Origin: Erpobdella octoculata
Lineage: Eukaryota > Annelida > Clitellata > Hirudinida > Erpobdellidae
DNA: 64,000 nt
NCBI GenBank assembly: GCA_963978895.1
Contig: OZ022241.1
Coordinates: 9,653,356-9,717,355, forward strand
Direction: 5' to 3'
Positions 22,952-35,820 of the stretch are shown here, in pieces. A model generated the notes under the pieces. That model did no database searches, was not told where the DNA came from, and was given only the letters and a program-made list of their open reading frames with translations. Within the stretch, counting starts at the first letter, position 1; the number at the start of each line of letters is the position of its first letter. The translations under genes were made by a program, and so were the position numbers.

Positions 22952-25900
22952 ACAAAACAAGTAAAACAACATTTTTCACAAGTTCTGTGTATTATTACAA
23001 CTTAAAAAATCAAAAGATTGAAATTAAATTAACTTTGCATGGCCATGAGTTTAGAGGAGAAGCGAGATCGGCAGTGAATTTAAAATGAATTTTTTAAAAT
23101 TGTTGGGAAGCTACTTAAAACCAACCGTGAATTGATTTTTATCATCTGTTGTTGTCTGAGATTAACGTTTTAATTTTAAAATGAATTATCATTTCTTATC
23201 AGAAACATGTTAGGAATTATGATTATTGGTGACAGATATGTTTTTTGGCAGTGGATCTGATCATGCCTTTAAGATATTGCATAAAACTTGACTCTAAAGA
23301 AGGTCATAAAACTCAACTACCTACTTATTTTACTCTGTTGAAAACGGTTACAAAAATTCAGTTTTAAATGACTAAATTATGAGCAAACTTTTATATCAAA
23401 ACTTATAAATCTGACACAATAATGAAAATATTTTCTTCTTGCTCCTTTTTGGACTCCCTCCTTTTGCCAATCATGTGTACGCGTATACGCCCTTGAAATT
23501 GCTTAAAAACACGCAGCAATTTTCAAACTTTTATCGCACAATCAGATTTTTTTAAATTGACGATTCAAGCCAATACTTTTTGTTTGACTTTCAAACCACG
23601 AGCAGCTTCTTTAATTTATTAACCAGCAAGCATTGCGTTGAATATTTTTTACTGTTAACCGAGCTGACTGATCAACCAAGTTTTAAATTTTTTTAACAGT
23701 TAACTTCATTTGACCGTTCCTCACTGCACAGCAGCGCATTACTCCAATACGATACAATATTTTTAAAAATATTCCTTTTCTTTTTTTCTTTCATCAAATT
23801 TGTTTACTCGCTTTTTCCATTTCGTTTTATTCTCACTCAATCATTTTTGCAATTTTTTTTATTTGTATTAAGCTTTCTAACAATTCATTTAACAGATGGT
23901 GGTTTTTTTTCAACTTAGCTAAATATTATATTTTCTTAATTCTAACAAAATTGGAAAAATTAAACCCAATGCTGATATTTTTTCATTTTTATATATTAAA
24001 CAAGACAGTACTAAAATTAAGGTTTTTAAATACGATTAGTTTATGAGTTTCAAAGTCTCTGAATTTCATAGTCTAAAGTTGTGGAGTGCGTTTATTTTGC
24101 TTTCGGATTAAAAGAGTAAAAAAAATTTTTTTTTAATTATTTGCATTCAAAAACCAACATTAAAAATTGACAATAAATTTTTACATTTTTTTAACTAACT
24201 GATCAAATTACACTTATTTCAGTGTTTTCCTGTTTTTATTAGCTTATATAATTTGTTGATCAACTGATAAACATTTTAAAAAGTTGAAACCTAGCAAATA
24301 ACTTTTGAATTAAATAAATAAAAACCAATAACAGTAAGATATAATAATAATAAAATTTCTACAATACGTGTTATTCTTAGTCAAGTAATATAATAAACTG
24401 CTAAAGATGACGAGTGGTAACTTCGGTGAATTTAGAGCATGTCTGTGAGTTTATAAAATGTCTGTGAGTTTATAGCATGTTTTTGCTGTTTTTTTTGTTA
24501 AGGTTTATTGCTCTGACATACTTTTTATTTTTGTTTCCAATAGCATAAATTGAAATGATTTTCTAGTAGCTTTGTTTTTCTGTAAATGTCAATAATTACG
24601 GATAAGTATTTTGTTGAACTGTTGTTGAGCTTTTTTTTTCTCTTCAGTACTTTATTGAGTAGAGGAATTTTGTTAAAATTTAATACATTTTCAAATGGTA
24701 CTGTCCATAGAATAAGTTATAAAACTACAACTTCTAAAACATATAATTTTTCGCATTTTGAGTTTCAATGTTTAAAATAATTTTGATCGAATCAATGCGA
24801 GTTTGTAATATTTGGTTTTGATATTTTAATGCACCATTATCGCTATATAAAAGAAACATTTGAATATGAAAATGTTCATTTTTTATTAACTTTGATTTAA
24901 TAAATTTCAAATCGCATAGCAATTTATTCTTGGCTAATCTCGGGCAATAAGAAAAAATGCAACATAATTTGCAAGATTTTTCAACCTGACCAAGGTTTCA
25001 ATAGCAAAATATTAGTTGAATGATACTTATATGTTTGAACTGTTTACATTGAATTTGATTAAAATGTTAAAGTGCGAATCAATTATATTTTAGGAAATTA
25101 TATTTATAAACTCGCCAAATCACGGTCTCTGGATAATTGTTACAAATTTTTGACTCTAAAGCACTACTTAGCAGCCATGACAGCCCAATACAATGCAATA
25201 CTTTTATATTGATGACGCTACCCAGAACCGTCAAACGGAATGAATGTTTATTAGATACTTTTTGTACCAATTGTAGCCTAATAAACCATTTTCGCTTTAT
25301 AAAACCTCAATTGTCAGCCACTTATTGACGTCAATTTTTTATTTCAAGCCAGTTGACAGTAGCTTCACTGGTGTTGGTGTCACTCAGTGCACTAGGTCAT
25401 GGTCACCCTCACGACTTACCTCTTGTTTCCAATGGAATAAATTGAAATGATTTTCTTGTGAATGTCAATAATTACGAATAACTTTTTCGTAGAACTGTTG
25501 TTGAGCTCTTTTTCTTTCCGGCCCCCTGATGTATACGTTTTCCTAGAAAACTTAACAAATATGGCCCTTGTTTAAATTATGACTTGTCCCTGAATCAAGC
25601 GTTGCAAGTTCTTTGGACTAAAGAAACCACAAAAGAGCAACTAAAAGTTTTGAAGGGTAAAGAAAAAGCTTTTAAGTACAAAAATGCACCCACTCGCGGA
25701 TCTAGACAACTTTTAAAGGTGGGGGGGGGAAGTTTGAGGCAAAATAAAAAATATTAGTACAGTTTTCAGAGCCGTATTACGTAAACCTAATTTGAATTTT
25801 AATACGCAATTACCTTTGATAGTCGTACATAAGCACTTTTGGCTTAGAATGGTTTTTTGGCCCCACTGAGCTGAGGGATCGGAGTAGGGAGTTCAATTTT

Positions 25901-26029
25901 TTTATCTTTCTTCTTCTGTATGAAAACTACCTTTTTGCTAAGTTTCATCAAAGTCGCTCCATCGGTTCAGATTTCTATAAAGGACAGACTCACACACAGA
26001 CTCACACACAAACATTTATTTTTTATATA
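22952..26029. other. Intergenic with old repeat fragments
   Basis: No gene is supported. A ~110-bp segment (AATAAATTGAAATGATTTTCT ... GAACTGTTGTTGAGC) occurs at 24535-24650 and again at 25427-25520, a direct duplication about 0.9 kb apart. From 25735 to 26029 there is a repeat also seen in part at 61600-61830 (TTACGCAAT..CCTTTGAT; CATCGGTTCAGATTTCTATA then GGACAGAC and CACACA). The 24586-24780 and 25137-25328 frames are not recognised. Confidence 0.5.
25575..25690 (+). pseudogene. Gag C-terminal fragment of a Gypsy-type element
   Basis: CCCTGAATCAAGCGTTGCAA and ACCACAAAAGAGCAACTAAA correspond to the Gag remnant at 40745-40830 (LSLTQALQIFRAREATKDQL). Only about 110 bp are recognisable. Confidence 0.6.
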
Positions 26030-26162
26030 TAGTCTGGCAGCAACTAGTATTCCCGTGGGATGCGAAATGATACAAATATGAGTGAGGTGTCAATTTTTTT
26101 GTTAGATATTCTATATTAAGAAAAATCATGATGTAATTTTGAAACCCCTGGCAGTTTTTAGA

Positions 26163-26592
26163 TATTCATGATGGCCGCCAAATCATATTTGTTCAATTTC
26201 CTTAGGAACTATATGTCACAGCGATGCGTTTTTGGTGTCTAAGATATGGTTTTCGGAGTCAGTGAATCCAAAAAACATATTTACAACACTGTGTAACAAT
26301 CACGTGATCTTAATATTCAAGATGGCCGCCAAGTCATATTTGTTCAATTTCTTCAGAAACTATATGTCAGCGATGCGTTTTTGGTGTCTAAGATATGGTT
26401 TTCGAGGTTAGAGAATCCACAATTTTTTTTACAACACTGTTTAACAATCACGTAACCTCAATATTCAAGATGGCGGCCAGGATAGCCACTAAGTCGTATT
26501 TTTTTCATTTTCTCGGGAACCATACGTCATAGAAATGTGTTTTTGGTATTTACGAAATGGCTTTCGGGATCATAGAATTTAGAAAAATTATC
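26163..26592. repeat. Tandem ~150-bp units in the left TIR
   Basis: Units start ATATTCAAGATGGCCGCCA and include GCGATGCGTTTTTGGTGTCTA and CAACACTGTGTAACAATCAC. Units begin near 26163, 26313 and 26460; the third is cut at 26592 by the LTR element and resumes at 29783 with TTAACATTGTTCAACAATCA before a partial fourth. Confidence 0.85.
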
Positions 26593-26804
26593 TGTAAGAT
26601 GAAGATGATTCATCTTACGTATTTTCATAGTATTTGTTTATTTTATTTTATTATGTGTGCATTTTATTATGAATGGATATGTCAAAACAATAAGTCATAT
26701 ATATATATGTATGTGTGTATATATATATATATAGGTATATATATATATTTTATATATATGTATGTGTGTACGTGTGTGCGTGTGTATTTTTTTTTTATCT
26801 AGAA

Positions 26805-26842
<38 letters not shown>

Positions 26843-27171
26843 TTTTCCGGATTTTTATTGGTAAGAATGTAAATATTATTTTGTGCATGAGTTTTGAGAA
26901 TTGAGACAGTGTGTTTTAAAGTTGAGTGTTCAAGAAGAAAATAAAAGTTTAAAGAGACGTGCTGCAGAGAGAAATTGGAATTAACAAAAGATTTGTTAGG
27001 ACCGTGCGAAATTCTACAAAGTGAGATAATTCAGTTTTATTTGAGTCCAGTTAAAAGATTATATTCAAGGAAGAATAATTAACTTAAAATAAATTCGAGA
27101 AATATTGTGTTAAAAATAACTTCGACTTTAACGTTACGAATCGCTAGAAAGCATATTCCTCTACGTTTACA
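26593..27171 (+). repeat. 5' LTR
   Basis: 579 bp, TG...CA. Contains TATGTATGTG and a short (TA)n at 26806-26841. Near-identical to the 3' LTR outside the TA tract. Confidence 0.93.
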
Positions 27172-27172
27172 T

Positions 27173-27187
27173 TGGTGACCTCGACGT
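27173..27187 (+). other. Primer binding site
   Basis: TGGTGACCTCGACG lies one base after the 5' LTR. TGG at the start complements a tRNA CCA end; this form is frequent in Gypsy elements. The priming tRNA is not identified. Confidence 0.75.
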
Positions 27188-27269
27188 ATTTACGCATTTT
27201 CATACGTAAATATATTTTTCTGAAGTTGTTTGATCACAAGTGACCGAATTTTTTTTTCTTTTGTGAAAT

Positions 27270-29050
27270 ATGTCTGACGAGAAATTCATTGCGATGGGAC
27301 AGGCCCTAGGCTATTCCGGAGAAAATTTAAGGAATTATGTCAAAGAGTTAAAGGATGAAGAAAGAGTTAGGAGATTAGAAGAACGTGAAGAAAAAAAACA
27401 AGAACGGGAAGAGCGAGAACGGGAACGGGAACATGAAGAGCGGGAGAGACAGAGGCAGCACGAGTTAGAACTAAAAAAGTTGGAATTGGAGGGCCAAAAA
27501 AAATAGAGCCAAAACCGTCGGCGGAGGCTACTAAGATTCCTTATCCAAAGTTTTCTGAAGGTGATGACATCGACGCATTTTTGCTGAGATTTGAGTCATT
27601 GGCAAAAGCCAATGGTCACCCTCAGAAGGATTGGGGAATGCTTCTAGGGTCGTTGCTTAGTGCGAAGACTTTGGAAGTGTTTGGCCAACTTAGCGATAGT
27701 CAGATGCAGGACTACAGGACGGCAAAGGAGGCACTCCTTCGTCGTTTTGGGAAGTCAGCGGAAGACTATCGCATAATGTTTCGAGAGTCAATGCCTGAAA
27801 CGGAGGAGACCTGGGAACATTATCTAGTGCGGCTAGATAGCCACCTGAGGCGCTGGATAGATCTCGCGGGCAAACAAAATCTGTTGTTTTTGTTTCTGGA
27901 AGAGCAGTTTTTCGGAAAGTGCCCGGCGGGAATGGTCGAGTACTTGTTGGAGAAAGAGAGCAAAGATGTCAATGAGCTGTGCCTTTGGGTAAACAAGTAC
28001 AGCCAAGCCCATCCAGAGAAGAGGTTGGCAAAATTGGACAGCAATAGCAGGATGGGTTGGAACAGGGGTCAGTCGGTCAGTGACGCCAAAATGGTTGAAC
28101 CTCGTTGCTACAACTGTCATCAAACGGGGCACATGGCAAGAGAGTGTCGGCAGAGTAGCCCTAGTAATCCTGTATTTTGCCAAACACAGAAAGAGACGAC
28201 TATGCCAGCACCATGCAAGGATTCCGGCGTTGTGAATGCATGCGCTGCCATGGTGATGGAAGGAAAAATGGATGAGGTGGAATTGAAGTGTGGATGCGTT
28301 TTTCCTGTCATTGCGGATGGTTGTTTGCACTCAGGAGAAAAATTTAAATTAACCAGAGGGTTTGTGAACAGAAAACCGGTAAAAGTTTTGAGGGACACTG
28401 GCTGTACTTCCATAATAGTAAAGGAATCATTAGTGCACCCGCGTCAGATGACCGGAAGAACAAGACCCTGTGTTTTGATCGACGGCACAGTTCGGGTAGC
28501 TCCAACAGCAGTGGTAAAAATCAAAACAGACTGGTTCAGAGGAACTAGAGAGGTGGTCTGCATGAAAAACCTACTTTGCGATCTCGTGCTGGGAAACGTT
28601 GAAGGGGTAAGAGGTTTTGATGCAATGGCGGCAGGAAAACGCTTTGGTCGGAAACCACAGAAATCCGTTTCCAACTACGACAGCACTCAGAGGAATGATC
28701 AGGTAAATTTTAGAAAATCGTCGGCTAACTCGGAGCTGTATAAAAGCAAGGAAAGAAACACGTCTGCCATTTCAAAGGTAGGAAATAAAGTTGAGGCAAA
28801 AGTTCAAGCTTTGAATCCGCCAAAAGAAAGACCAAGGCTCAATCTTCTGCCTAGAGGCCAACATGGAGGGGTGGGGAAAGTTGGAAAGTTGAATTCGGCA
28901 ATCTTCGGAGATGCCCGCCCTGTTGACACAGCACGCAGAGAGATGGAGATTGAGAATAAGTTGAAAAAAAACTATTTCAAAGGCAAGGAGAACATCGGTG
29001 CTGACTTTCTTAGTCGTAAAGAGAGTGACGATGTAATCAAGAAACACTGA
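27270..29050 (+). pseudogene. Gag-protease polyprotein with captured eIF4B-like segment
   Basis: ATG at 27270 opens MSDEKFIAMGQALGYSGENL and a charged E/R coiled-coil-like helix. The frame shifts at an A8 run (27496-27503) and continues PYPKFSEGDDIDAFLLRFES, the retrotransposon Gag core. The open part ends at 29050. A CCHC knuckle (CYNCHQTGHMARECRQ) is near 28110-28155; an aspartic protease (VLRDTGCTSIIV, then CDLVLGNVEGV) near 28385-28605. Next comes PKERPRLNLLPRG and SAIFGDARPVDTARREME (about 28815-28955), which match the conserved C-terminal region of translation factor eIF4B. The end GKENIGADFLSR is the RNase H tail of Gypsy elements. So RT was replaced by host-like sequence. The A8 frameshift would separate the Gag N terminus unless slippage occurs. 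Confidence 0.88.
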
Positions 29051-29064
29051 CGCGTTTCTTTTTT

Positions 29065-29079
29065 CGAAGAGGGGGGATA
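29065..29079 (+). other. Polypurine tract
   Basis: CGAAGAGGGGGGATA immediately precedes TGTAAGATG of the 3' LTR, the expected plus-strand primer site. Confidence 0.85.
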
Positions 29080-29777
<698 letters not shown>

Positions 29778-30249
29778 TTATCTTAACATTGTTCAACAAT
29801 CACGTGACCTTAATATTAAAGATGACGGCCAAGATAGTCACTGTTGTCATTTATGTTTAAACGTCATAATTCACGCGATTGAAATATATAAAATTATATT
29901 TATGTTCACCGAGGAAATACAATTTTAATAAGACAATATCCATGAAATATTAAATATATTTCAGAGTCGATATTGCTGCTGAACTGACATTAAAGTCCAA
30001 ATTTTTAACAAAAACAAATGTTATCTAAATTTATCAATAGTACCTGTGATAACAAATTTATTATATTTTGCTAAACTGAGCTATTATCACTTTAAATGAA
30101 TTATGTAATTATATTCACAAAATTACAAGTTATATTTAAATAATAATTATTAATTTCTAATCTTTTCTGTAAAAAAATTATGTGCCTAAGAGAATATCAT
30201 CCAAATAAAAAAAAGTATAATTGTTTTAGATCGTAATTGAGAACTTCTA

Positions 30250-32030
30250 AAAAAATTAAGCATTGTCAACGTCTTCATCACTTGTACTCAATTCAATCTC
30301 GTTTTCTGATTCAGTATCAGAATCAAAACAATCAACGTTATAGCATAGATCCAGATTTCCACTACATGTGCACATTTTGTACACTTCAGTTTGTTTGATT
30401 TGCAGCCACTTGGTGGTGCACATCTACGTTGAACACAGATTGAGGATAGCATGAGGGCACAAGGCTCTGTGCATCCCACAGGCATATATTGATCACCGAC
30501 TTGTTTCCATCCTAGAAGTGAAGGTGAGGGAAGTTGTGGATGTTAGCAAATGTCTTGATTCCATTGCCTAGCTTGCAAGTTTGCCCTTAAAATTGCTGGA
30601 TGCAGCAAACTCTTTGTTGGTGGAAGACCTTCGCCTTGATGTTGTTTTTTGTAAATAACCACCATCTAACAAATCTAACATCTCCAATGTCTGTCATTTT
30701 ACTGTTAGGCACATATACTTGACATTCGAGTTTTTCGAGTTCATGCAGCACTGATTGTGATACATTTGCTGAAGTGCCAAGTTCTGATAAGGCTTGGAGA
30801 ACAACATTGCTTGTTGAATTGAAAGCTTCCCACCAGGTCAGTTTACCTTTACCTGAAAAAGATCCAGTGGCATCTGCTCCTGATAAGGAGTGTAATCCTG
30901 GTAGTGCTGATACCTTGAGAGGTTCCAATGCTTTGTAAATTGGTTCAAAACTGACATAGTGTCAAATTAAACCAATGCCAATGAATAGTCCAGAATCCGA
31001 TGGCAAAAGTGGAAATCTTCGTATTGCACGGGCCATGACGTCAGTGTCTGGAGAGAAAATGTGTAAAGTTTTTGCTTCTATTCCAGCAAGGTGCACCGCA
31101 TGTAGAATTATTTTGGCGTCGGCTTCTTCTTGTGTGTTTGCTAAACAGGAGACATCCAAATGACTTGCACGAGCTTTGTTCTGCCAACTAACCACAAAGT
31201 TCCTGTTGTTTTTCATACCAAAAATTACAAATTCGTGAGCAAGAAAATCTGACAAATCATCTTTGGTTTTCTCATGTGCCAAAAATTTGGCCATGGTCAC
31301 TTTACTTATCATGGTTGATGCAATGATCTTAAATTGAACCGGATCTGATTTTTTCTGACGATATTCTCTTGTTGCAGTTTTTAATGAACCCGTAATATAT
31401 GAGTCAAACCCCAAATGAACTTCATCATACGTTTTGAATTTTTTGTCCATCCAGTGACAGAAATACCCTGATAATTCTTGTCATGTCTTTAAATGCACTG
31501 GTTTACCCATACAATGTAGCTCCACGATGCCATCCACAATTGCAACTTTCTTCAGAGTCTGTGGTTGAATTGAAGGATCTGTTAATGTTTCCGTGGTCAA
31601 GTCATTGTTACTTTCAAAACGTTCACTTGGTAGTTTTTCCAAAATTTCCATCAACTTGCTCTTGGAAAGGCACTGATGCATGTGTCTATCTTGGGTAAAC
31701 AGAGAACGAGAAAGTACTGTTAATTCATATTTGCTAAGGCTGGCCTTGAGATCAATGTCCGGTCTAGATATCGAAGCAATCAATATTCTTGAAAAAAAAA
31801 TAACATATCTGCTTTCATTTCTATCACCTTATCTTGCAAGGGCACTTTCACTTTTTTACAAACTGAACTGCAAGTTTTTAGTTTTATTTTCTTCATTGGT
31901 GACCAGAATTTAACATCGTTGATCTGAATTCGTTCCTTCATGAACATAAACATGTGTTCTTCTCCGATTTCTTTGAGACGACACATATCAGTTTGAACAT
32001 CAATATTTAATTTTACACTGAAGGGTGCTT
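30250..32030 (-). pseudogene. XPG/FEN1-like nuclease-fold protein of a TIR transposon
   Basis: Four minus-strand pieces in order, with stops and frameshifts between: 31986-31780 (RIQINDVKFWSPMKKIKLKT), 31783-31481 (RPDIDLKASLSKYELTVLSR), 31450-30962 and 30928-30587, then a Cys-rich tail near 30485-30360 (CVQRRCAPPSGCKSNKLKCTKC). Residue blocks EEADAKIILHAV, HIFSPDTDVMARA and LPGLHSLSGADATGSFSGKG occur in the order of the XPG-I, S-D-D and helix-turn-helix elements of FEN1-type nucleases. I recall similar multi-copy proteins from cnidarian and other invertebrate genomes. Here it is enclosed by long inverted repeats. The function in transposition is unknown; a nuclease role is inference from the fold. 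Confidence 0.75.
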
Positions 32031-32199
32031 AAAAGGCATCATTACAATCGGGTTTCTCTACAAAAGTCACTATAGCCTTGTTACCATATCAGTTAAATAA
32101 CCTTGCAATGTGGTTATTATTAAAATGCATAAATGATAATGTAAATAATTATGTACTCAATGAATTTTCTTTCAAAACAGGATTTTGAAAAATTATAAA

Positions 32200-32541
32200 A
32201 CATATGATTTGCTAGTCATTTTGACAATCTTGGCCGTCATCTTGAATATCAAGGTCACGTGATTGTTACACAGTGTTGTAAATATGTTTTTTTGATTCTC
32301 TGATCCCGAAAATTATATCTTAGACATTAAAAACGCATCGCTGTTATATATAGTTCCTGAGAAAATTGAAAAAATATGATTTGGCGGCCATCTTGAATAT
32401 CTAAACACTGCCAGGTATTTCATAATTACACCATAATTTTTATAAATATAGAATATCTAACAAAGAGATTCACACCTAACACATATTTGTATCATTTTGC
32501 ATCCCACGGGACAATATTTTAATACAGCTGCTGCCAGACTA
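32200..32541. repeat. Right TIR of the XPG-like transposon
   Basis: Inverse of the left TIR: GGCCGTCATCTTGAATATCA, CACGTGATTGTTACACAGTG, GGCGGCCATCTTGAATATCT, ending CTGCTGCCAGACTA. About 75-80% identity to the left arm by eye. Confidence 0.8.
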
Positions 32542-32739
32542 ATAAATAGAAAATTATTTTCTACTTTTTCGTTTTTGATGGGTAAATTTTATAAACATTT
32601 CAGTTTTTTTCAGTTTTTTCGCAAGGTGCAAACCTTAGCCCGTTGAATTTAAAATCTTATAACTTTTTTTGCTAGCTGGCAATAAAAACCATCTTATCGA
32701 ACTCGCGGACGACAAAATCTCATACAAACAAAAGACAAC

Positions 32740-33775
32740 TACCTAAGGGATCCGTTCTGGGCCCGCTGTTGTTTCTTCTCTATTCAGCGGACGTCCTACA
32801 TATTGCCACGAAACATCGGTTTTCTGTCCATTCTTATGCTGACGACCTGCAGATTTACGATCACTCCCCGCCAGCGTCGTGTTCCGATCTGGTCCCTAGG
32901 ATGTCTGCATGTATCAGCGAGATTGGCACTTGGATGGCGAGCAATCGCTTGCAACTCAATCCTTCTAAGACCGAAGTGATCTGGTTGGGCTCGCCTGGTC
33001 GACTCAGCTTCTGTCCGAAGGGGGATCTGGTCATCGCTGGTGTCTCAGTCAGGCCCTCCACTTATGTTCGTAATCTTGGCGTGATGGTCGACAGTAGCTT
33101 GTCTATGGAAGCACACATCTCTCATCTTACTCGTTCATGCTTCTATCATCTCCGTCAACTGCGCGTCGTCCGCCGTAGCCTCACCACGGACTCCGCCCAT
33201 TCACTCATCAGAGCACTCGTGCACAGCCGGCTTGATTACTGTAATGGTGTCATGGCCGGACTTAGACAGTTTCAAATCAACAGGCTCCAATCCATTCTCC
33301 GAGCAGCCGCTCGTCTTGTTCTTCAGCTGCCCGCCTGGTCTCCCGTATCAGATCTCATGCGGACGCAACTTCACTGGCTTCCTTTCCCGCAGAGAATTCA
33401 GTTCAAGTTGGGTCTGATGGTATACAAGTGACTCCACCACACGGCTCCGGTCTACCTGCAGCAATTGTGTGTACCGATCTCAACGCTTGCTGGTCGGTCC
33501 CACCTTCGATCGGCGCGGCTGGCGACTTGTTCGTTCCATCGTCAAAGACAACGACTCTCGGCAGGCGCGGATTCTCTACTGCTGGTCCAGTTGTTTGGAA
33601 CAGCCTATCTGCTGACCTGAGGAATCCAGCTTTGGACCTCGGCGGTTTCAGGAAGCTGCTTAAGACCGAACTTTATTCCTAAATTTATGATTTGACGCGA
33701 CGCGCTTTTGTGACTTTTTAAAAAAGCGCATTATAAATTTACATTTAATAATAATAAAAAGTGAGCTAATAAAAA
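32740..33775 (+). pseudogene. L2-like LINE reverse transcriptase 3' part, GC-rich
   Basis: From about 32748 the frame reads LPKGSVLGPLLFLLYSADV, then YADDLQIYDHSPP, TWMASNRLQLNPSKTEVIWLG, the thumb region, RLDYCNGVMAGL and LHWLPFPQRIQFKLGLMVYK up to 33431; after a stop a second frame (33428-33682) gives RRGFSTAGPVVWNSLSADLR and a Leu-rich end. It then runs into TTTTTAAAAAAGCGCATTATAAAT and AATAATAATAA, a LINE 3' tail. The sequence is markedly GC-richer than everything around it. The 5' part is missing (5' truncation), and one stop near 33430 breaks the frame. Confidence 0.88.
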
Positions 33776-33837
33776 CGTTGTAAAAATCAAGGTAAAATAT
33801 GAGCACCTAATTGATTTTCTATAAAGAGGGGGAGATG

Positions 33838-33964
<127 letters not shown>

Positions 33965-34140
33965 TTTTATTCTATTTCCTACTTAGTCATTTCATAAAAA
34001 CAAAAGCTTATATAAATTCATTAATAATTAACAAAGATCTAATAAGTGTTTAGCAACCACAATAGTTAGATTATAATTATTATCATTTAATTAGAATAAT
34101 AAAGATATAACTCTTACTAAACTTATTAACTCTATGTCTT

Positions 34141-35450
34141 CTTCAACTTGCTCTTTGGATCTTATTCCTACTACTATCTTTAAAGAGCTTTCTTCTGTTC
34201 TTTATCTAATTTAACTTGATTTAAGTAGTCTCTCTTAATCTACAACTGTGTTTTCCTCTGTTCTTAAGTCCTCTTTTATTATTCCTACTATTAAAAATGC
34301 CTCTCTTGATCCTTCTTCTCTATCTAGCTATAAGCCTGTCTCTAACCTATCCTTTATCTCTAAAATTATGGAAAAAGTTGTGTATGGTAGATATTCCTAT
34401 GTTTCTATTGAATCTTCTAAATCTACTCCTGTATCTTTGAGCTATGGTGTGCCGCAAGGGTCTATTCTTGGTCTTTTACTGTTTATTCTCTATACTTCTG
34501 AACTTCCTCATAATATATCTTCTCACTCTCTCAATAGTCAAATGTACGCTGATGACTCTTATGTCTATTCTACTTTCTCTAACTCTTCTCTTGAGTCTGT
34601 TTTTAATCAAATAACTGCCTGCCTTCAATCTATTATATCTTGGAGTTCTTCTATGTGTCTCAAACTTAATCCTGACAAGTTTGAACTTATCTATTTCAAT
34701 AAGTCCTCTAAATCTCTAAATCCTCTTCCTTTGGTTTTGGCACCACCATCTTCTCTTTCCATTTCTCCTGCTCTTTTGATTTGTAGCTTAGGTTTTCTCT
34801 TTGACTCCAACTTGTCTCTAACCCCTCAAATTACATTTGTTACTAAATCTTGTTACTTCCATATTCGCCGTATTAATCAGCTTCGTCCATTTCTGGATGA
34901 CTCTTCTCTACAATTTCTAGTCTCTTCTGTTGTTCTGTCTCGAATTGACTACTGCAATTCACTATATTATGGTCTTCCTGACACTACCCTTTATCCTCTC
35001 TCTAAAGCCTTCAACTCGGCTGCGCGCTTAGTTTCTCGCACCTCCTACTCCTCTCACATCTCTCCATCTCTTGTTCTTCTCCATTGGCTTCCTCTCAGAT
35101 ATAGGGTGATTTTTAAAATCTGTTTATTAATGTATAAAACAAAACATTGTCTTTCTTCTCTCTACTTATCTAATTTAATACATATCCCTCCTAAGTCTGG
35201 TCTTCGTTCTTCTTCTCTTAGTCACTTTCGCGTCTTCACTATTAAGCATTCTTTTGCTAAACGCTCTTTCTCCTACTCTGGTCCCTATCTCTGGAACTTC
35301 CTTCCTTCTTCTCTTACTAACTCTACTTCTCTCACAGCTTTCCATCGTGGACTTAAAACACGTCTGTTTAATAAGTTCATGACCGAGCGCTATTGAACAC
35401 CACGTAAATAGCGCTATATAAATTCAGTTTGATTGATTGATTGATTATTT
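34141..35450 (+). pseudogene. L2-like LINE reverse transcriptase, internally deleted
   Basis: A long frame 34248-35396 starts inside RT block 1 (SSFIIPTIKNASLDPSSLSS, YKPVSNLSFISKIMEKVV) and jumps directly to LSYGVPQGSILGLLLFILYT, so the fingers/palm block with the first catalytic aspartate is deleted. YADDSYVYSTF and WSSSMCLKLNPDKFELIYFN follow, then SRIDYCNSLYYGLP, LHWLPLRYRVIFKICLLMYK and YSGPYLWNFLPSSLT. An upstream piece near 34141-34230 (CSLDLIPTTIFKELSS) is in another frame. The coding strand is strikingly pyrimidine-rich. It ends with AGCGCTATATAAATTCAG and a (TTGA)n tail at 35430-35450. Inactive, but long and open. Confidence 0.88.
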
Positions 35451-35454
35451 ACTG

Positions 35455-35820
35455 TTAACTTCCGAATCTCGTGTGGGAAATGAACTATGAATGAGCTATT
35501 TAAAAAAATTATGAGAAAAAGTTCAGGTTACAAAGTGAAGGCTGAAATACCTCTCCGGACCTCACGGGACCCGACCGCATCAGACCTCACCACACCCTAT
35601 CGGACTTTACCGGACTTCGCCGTACTTTCCAGGTTTTTCACGAAACTTCACAGTGCCTCACCGGACTTCACCTAGCATCACCAAACTTTATCGGACTAAA
35701 TGTTCCTAATTGTACCTCACTGGAATTCACAGTAACTCACGATATGGTGTGATCCGGTAAAATCAGGTGTGATCTGGTAAAGTCAGGTTCAGTTTGGTGT
35801 GGTCTAGTGAAACACTGGAA
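35455..35820. repeat. Foldback minisatellite element, copy 2
   Basis: Colinear with 8590-9000: CGAATCTCGTGTGGG, AAGTTCAGGTTACAAAGTG, then ACCTCACGGGACC, CGGACTTCACC units and the inverse GGTGTGATCCGGTAAA units. A MITE interrupts it at 35821. Confidence 0.75.

Noticed and set aside
30975..31163. Plus-strand frame MPMNSPESDGKSGN...
   Set aside because: Antisense shadow of the XPG-like protein remnant.
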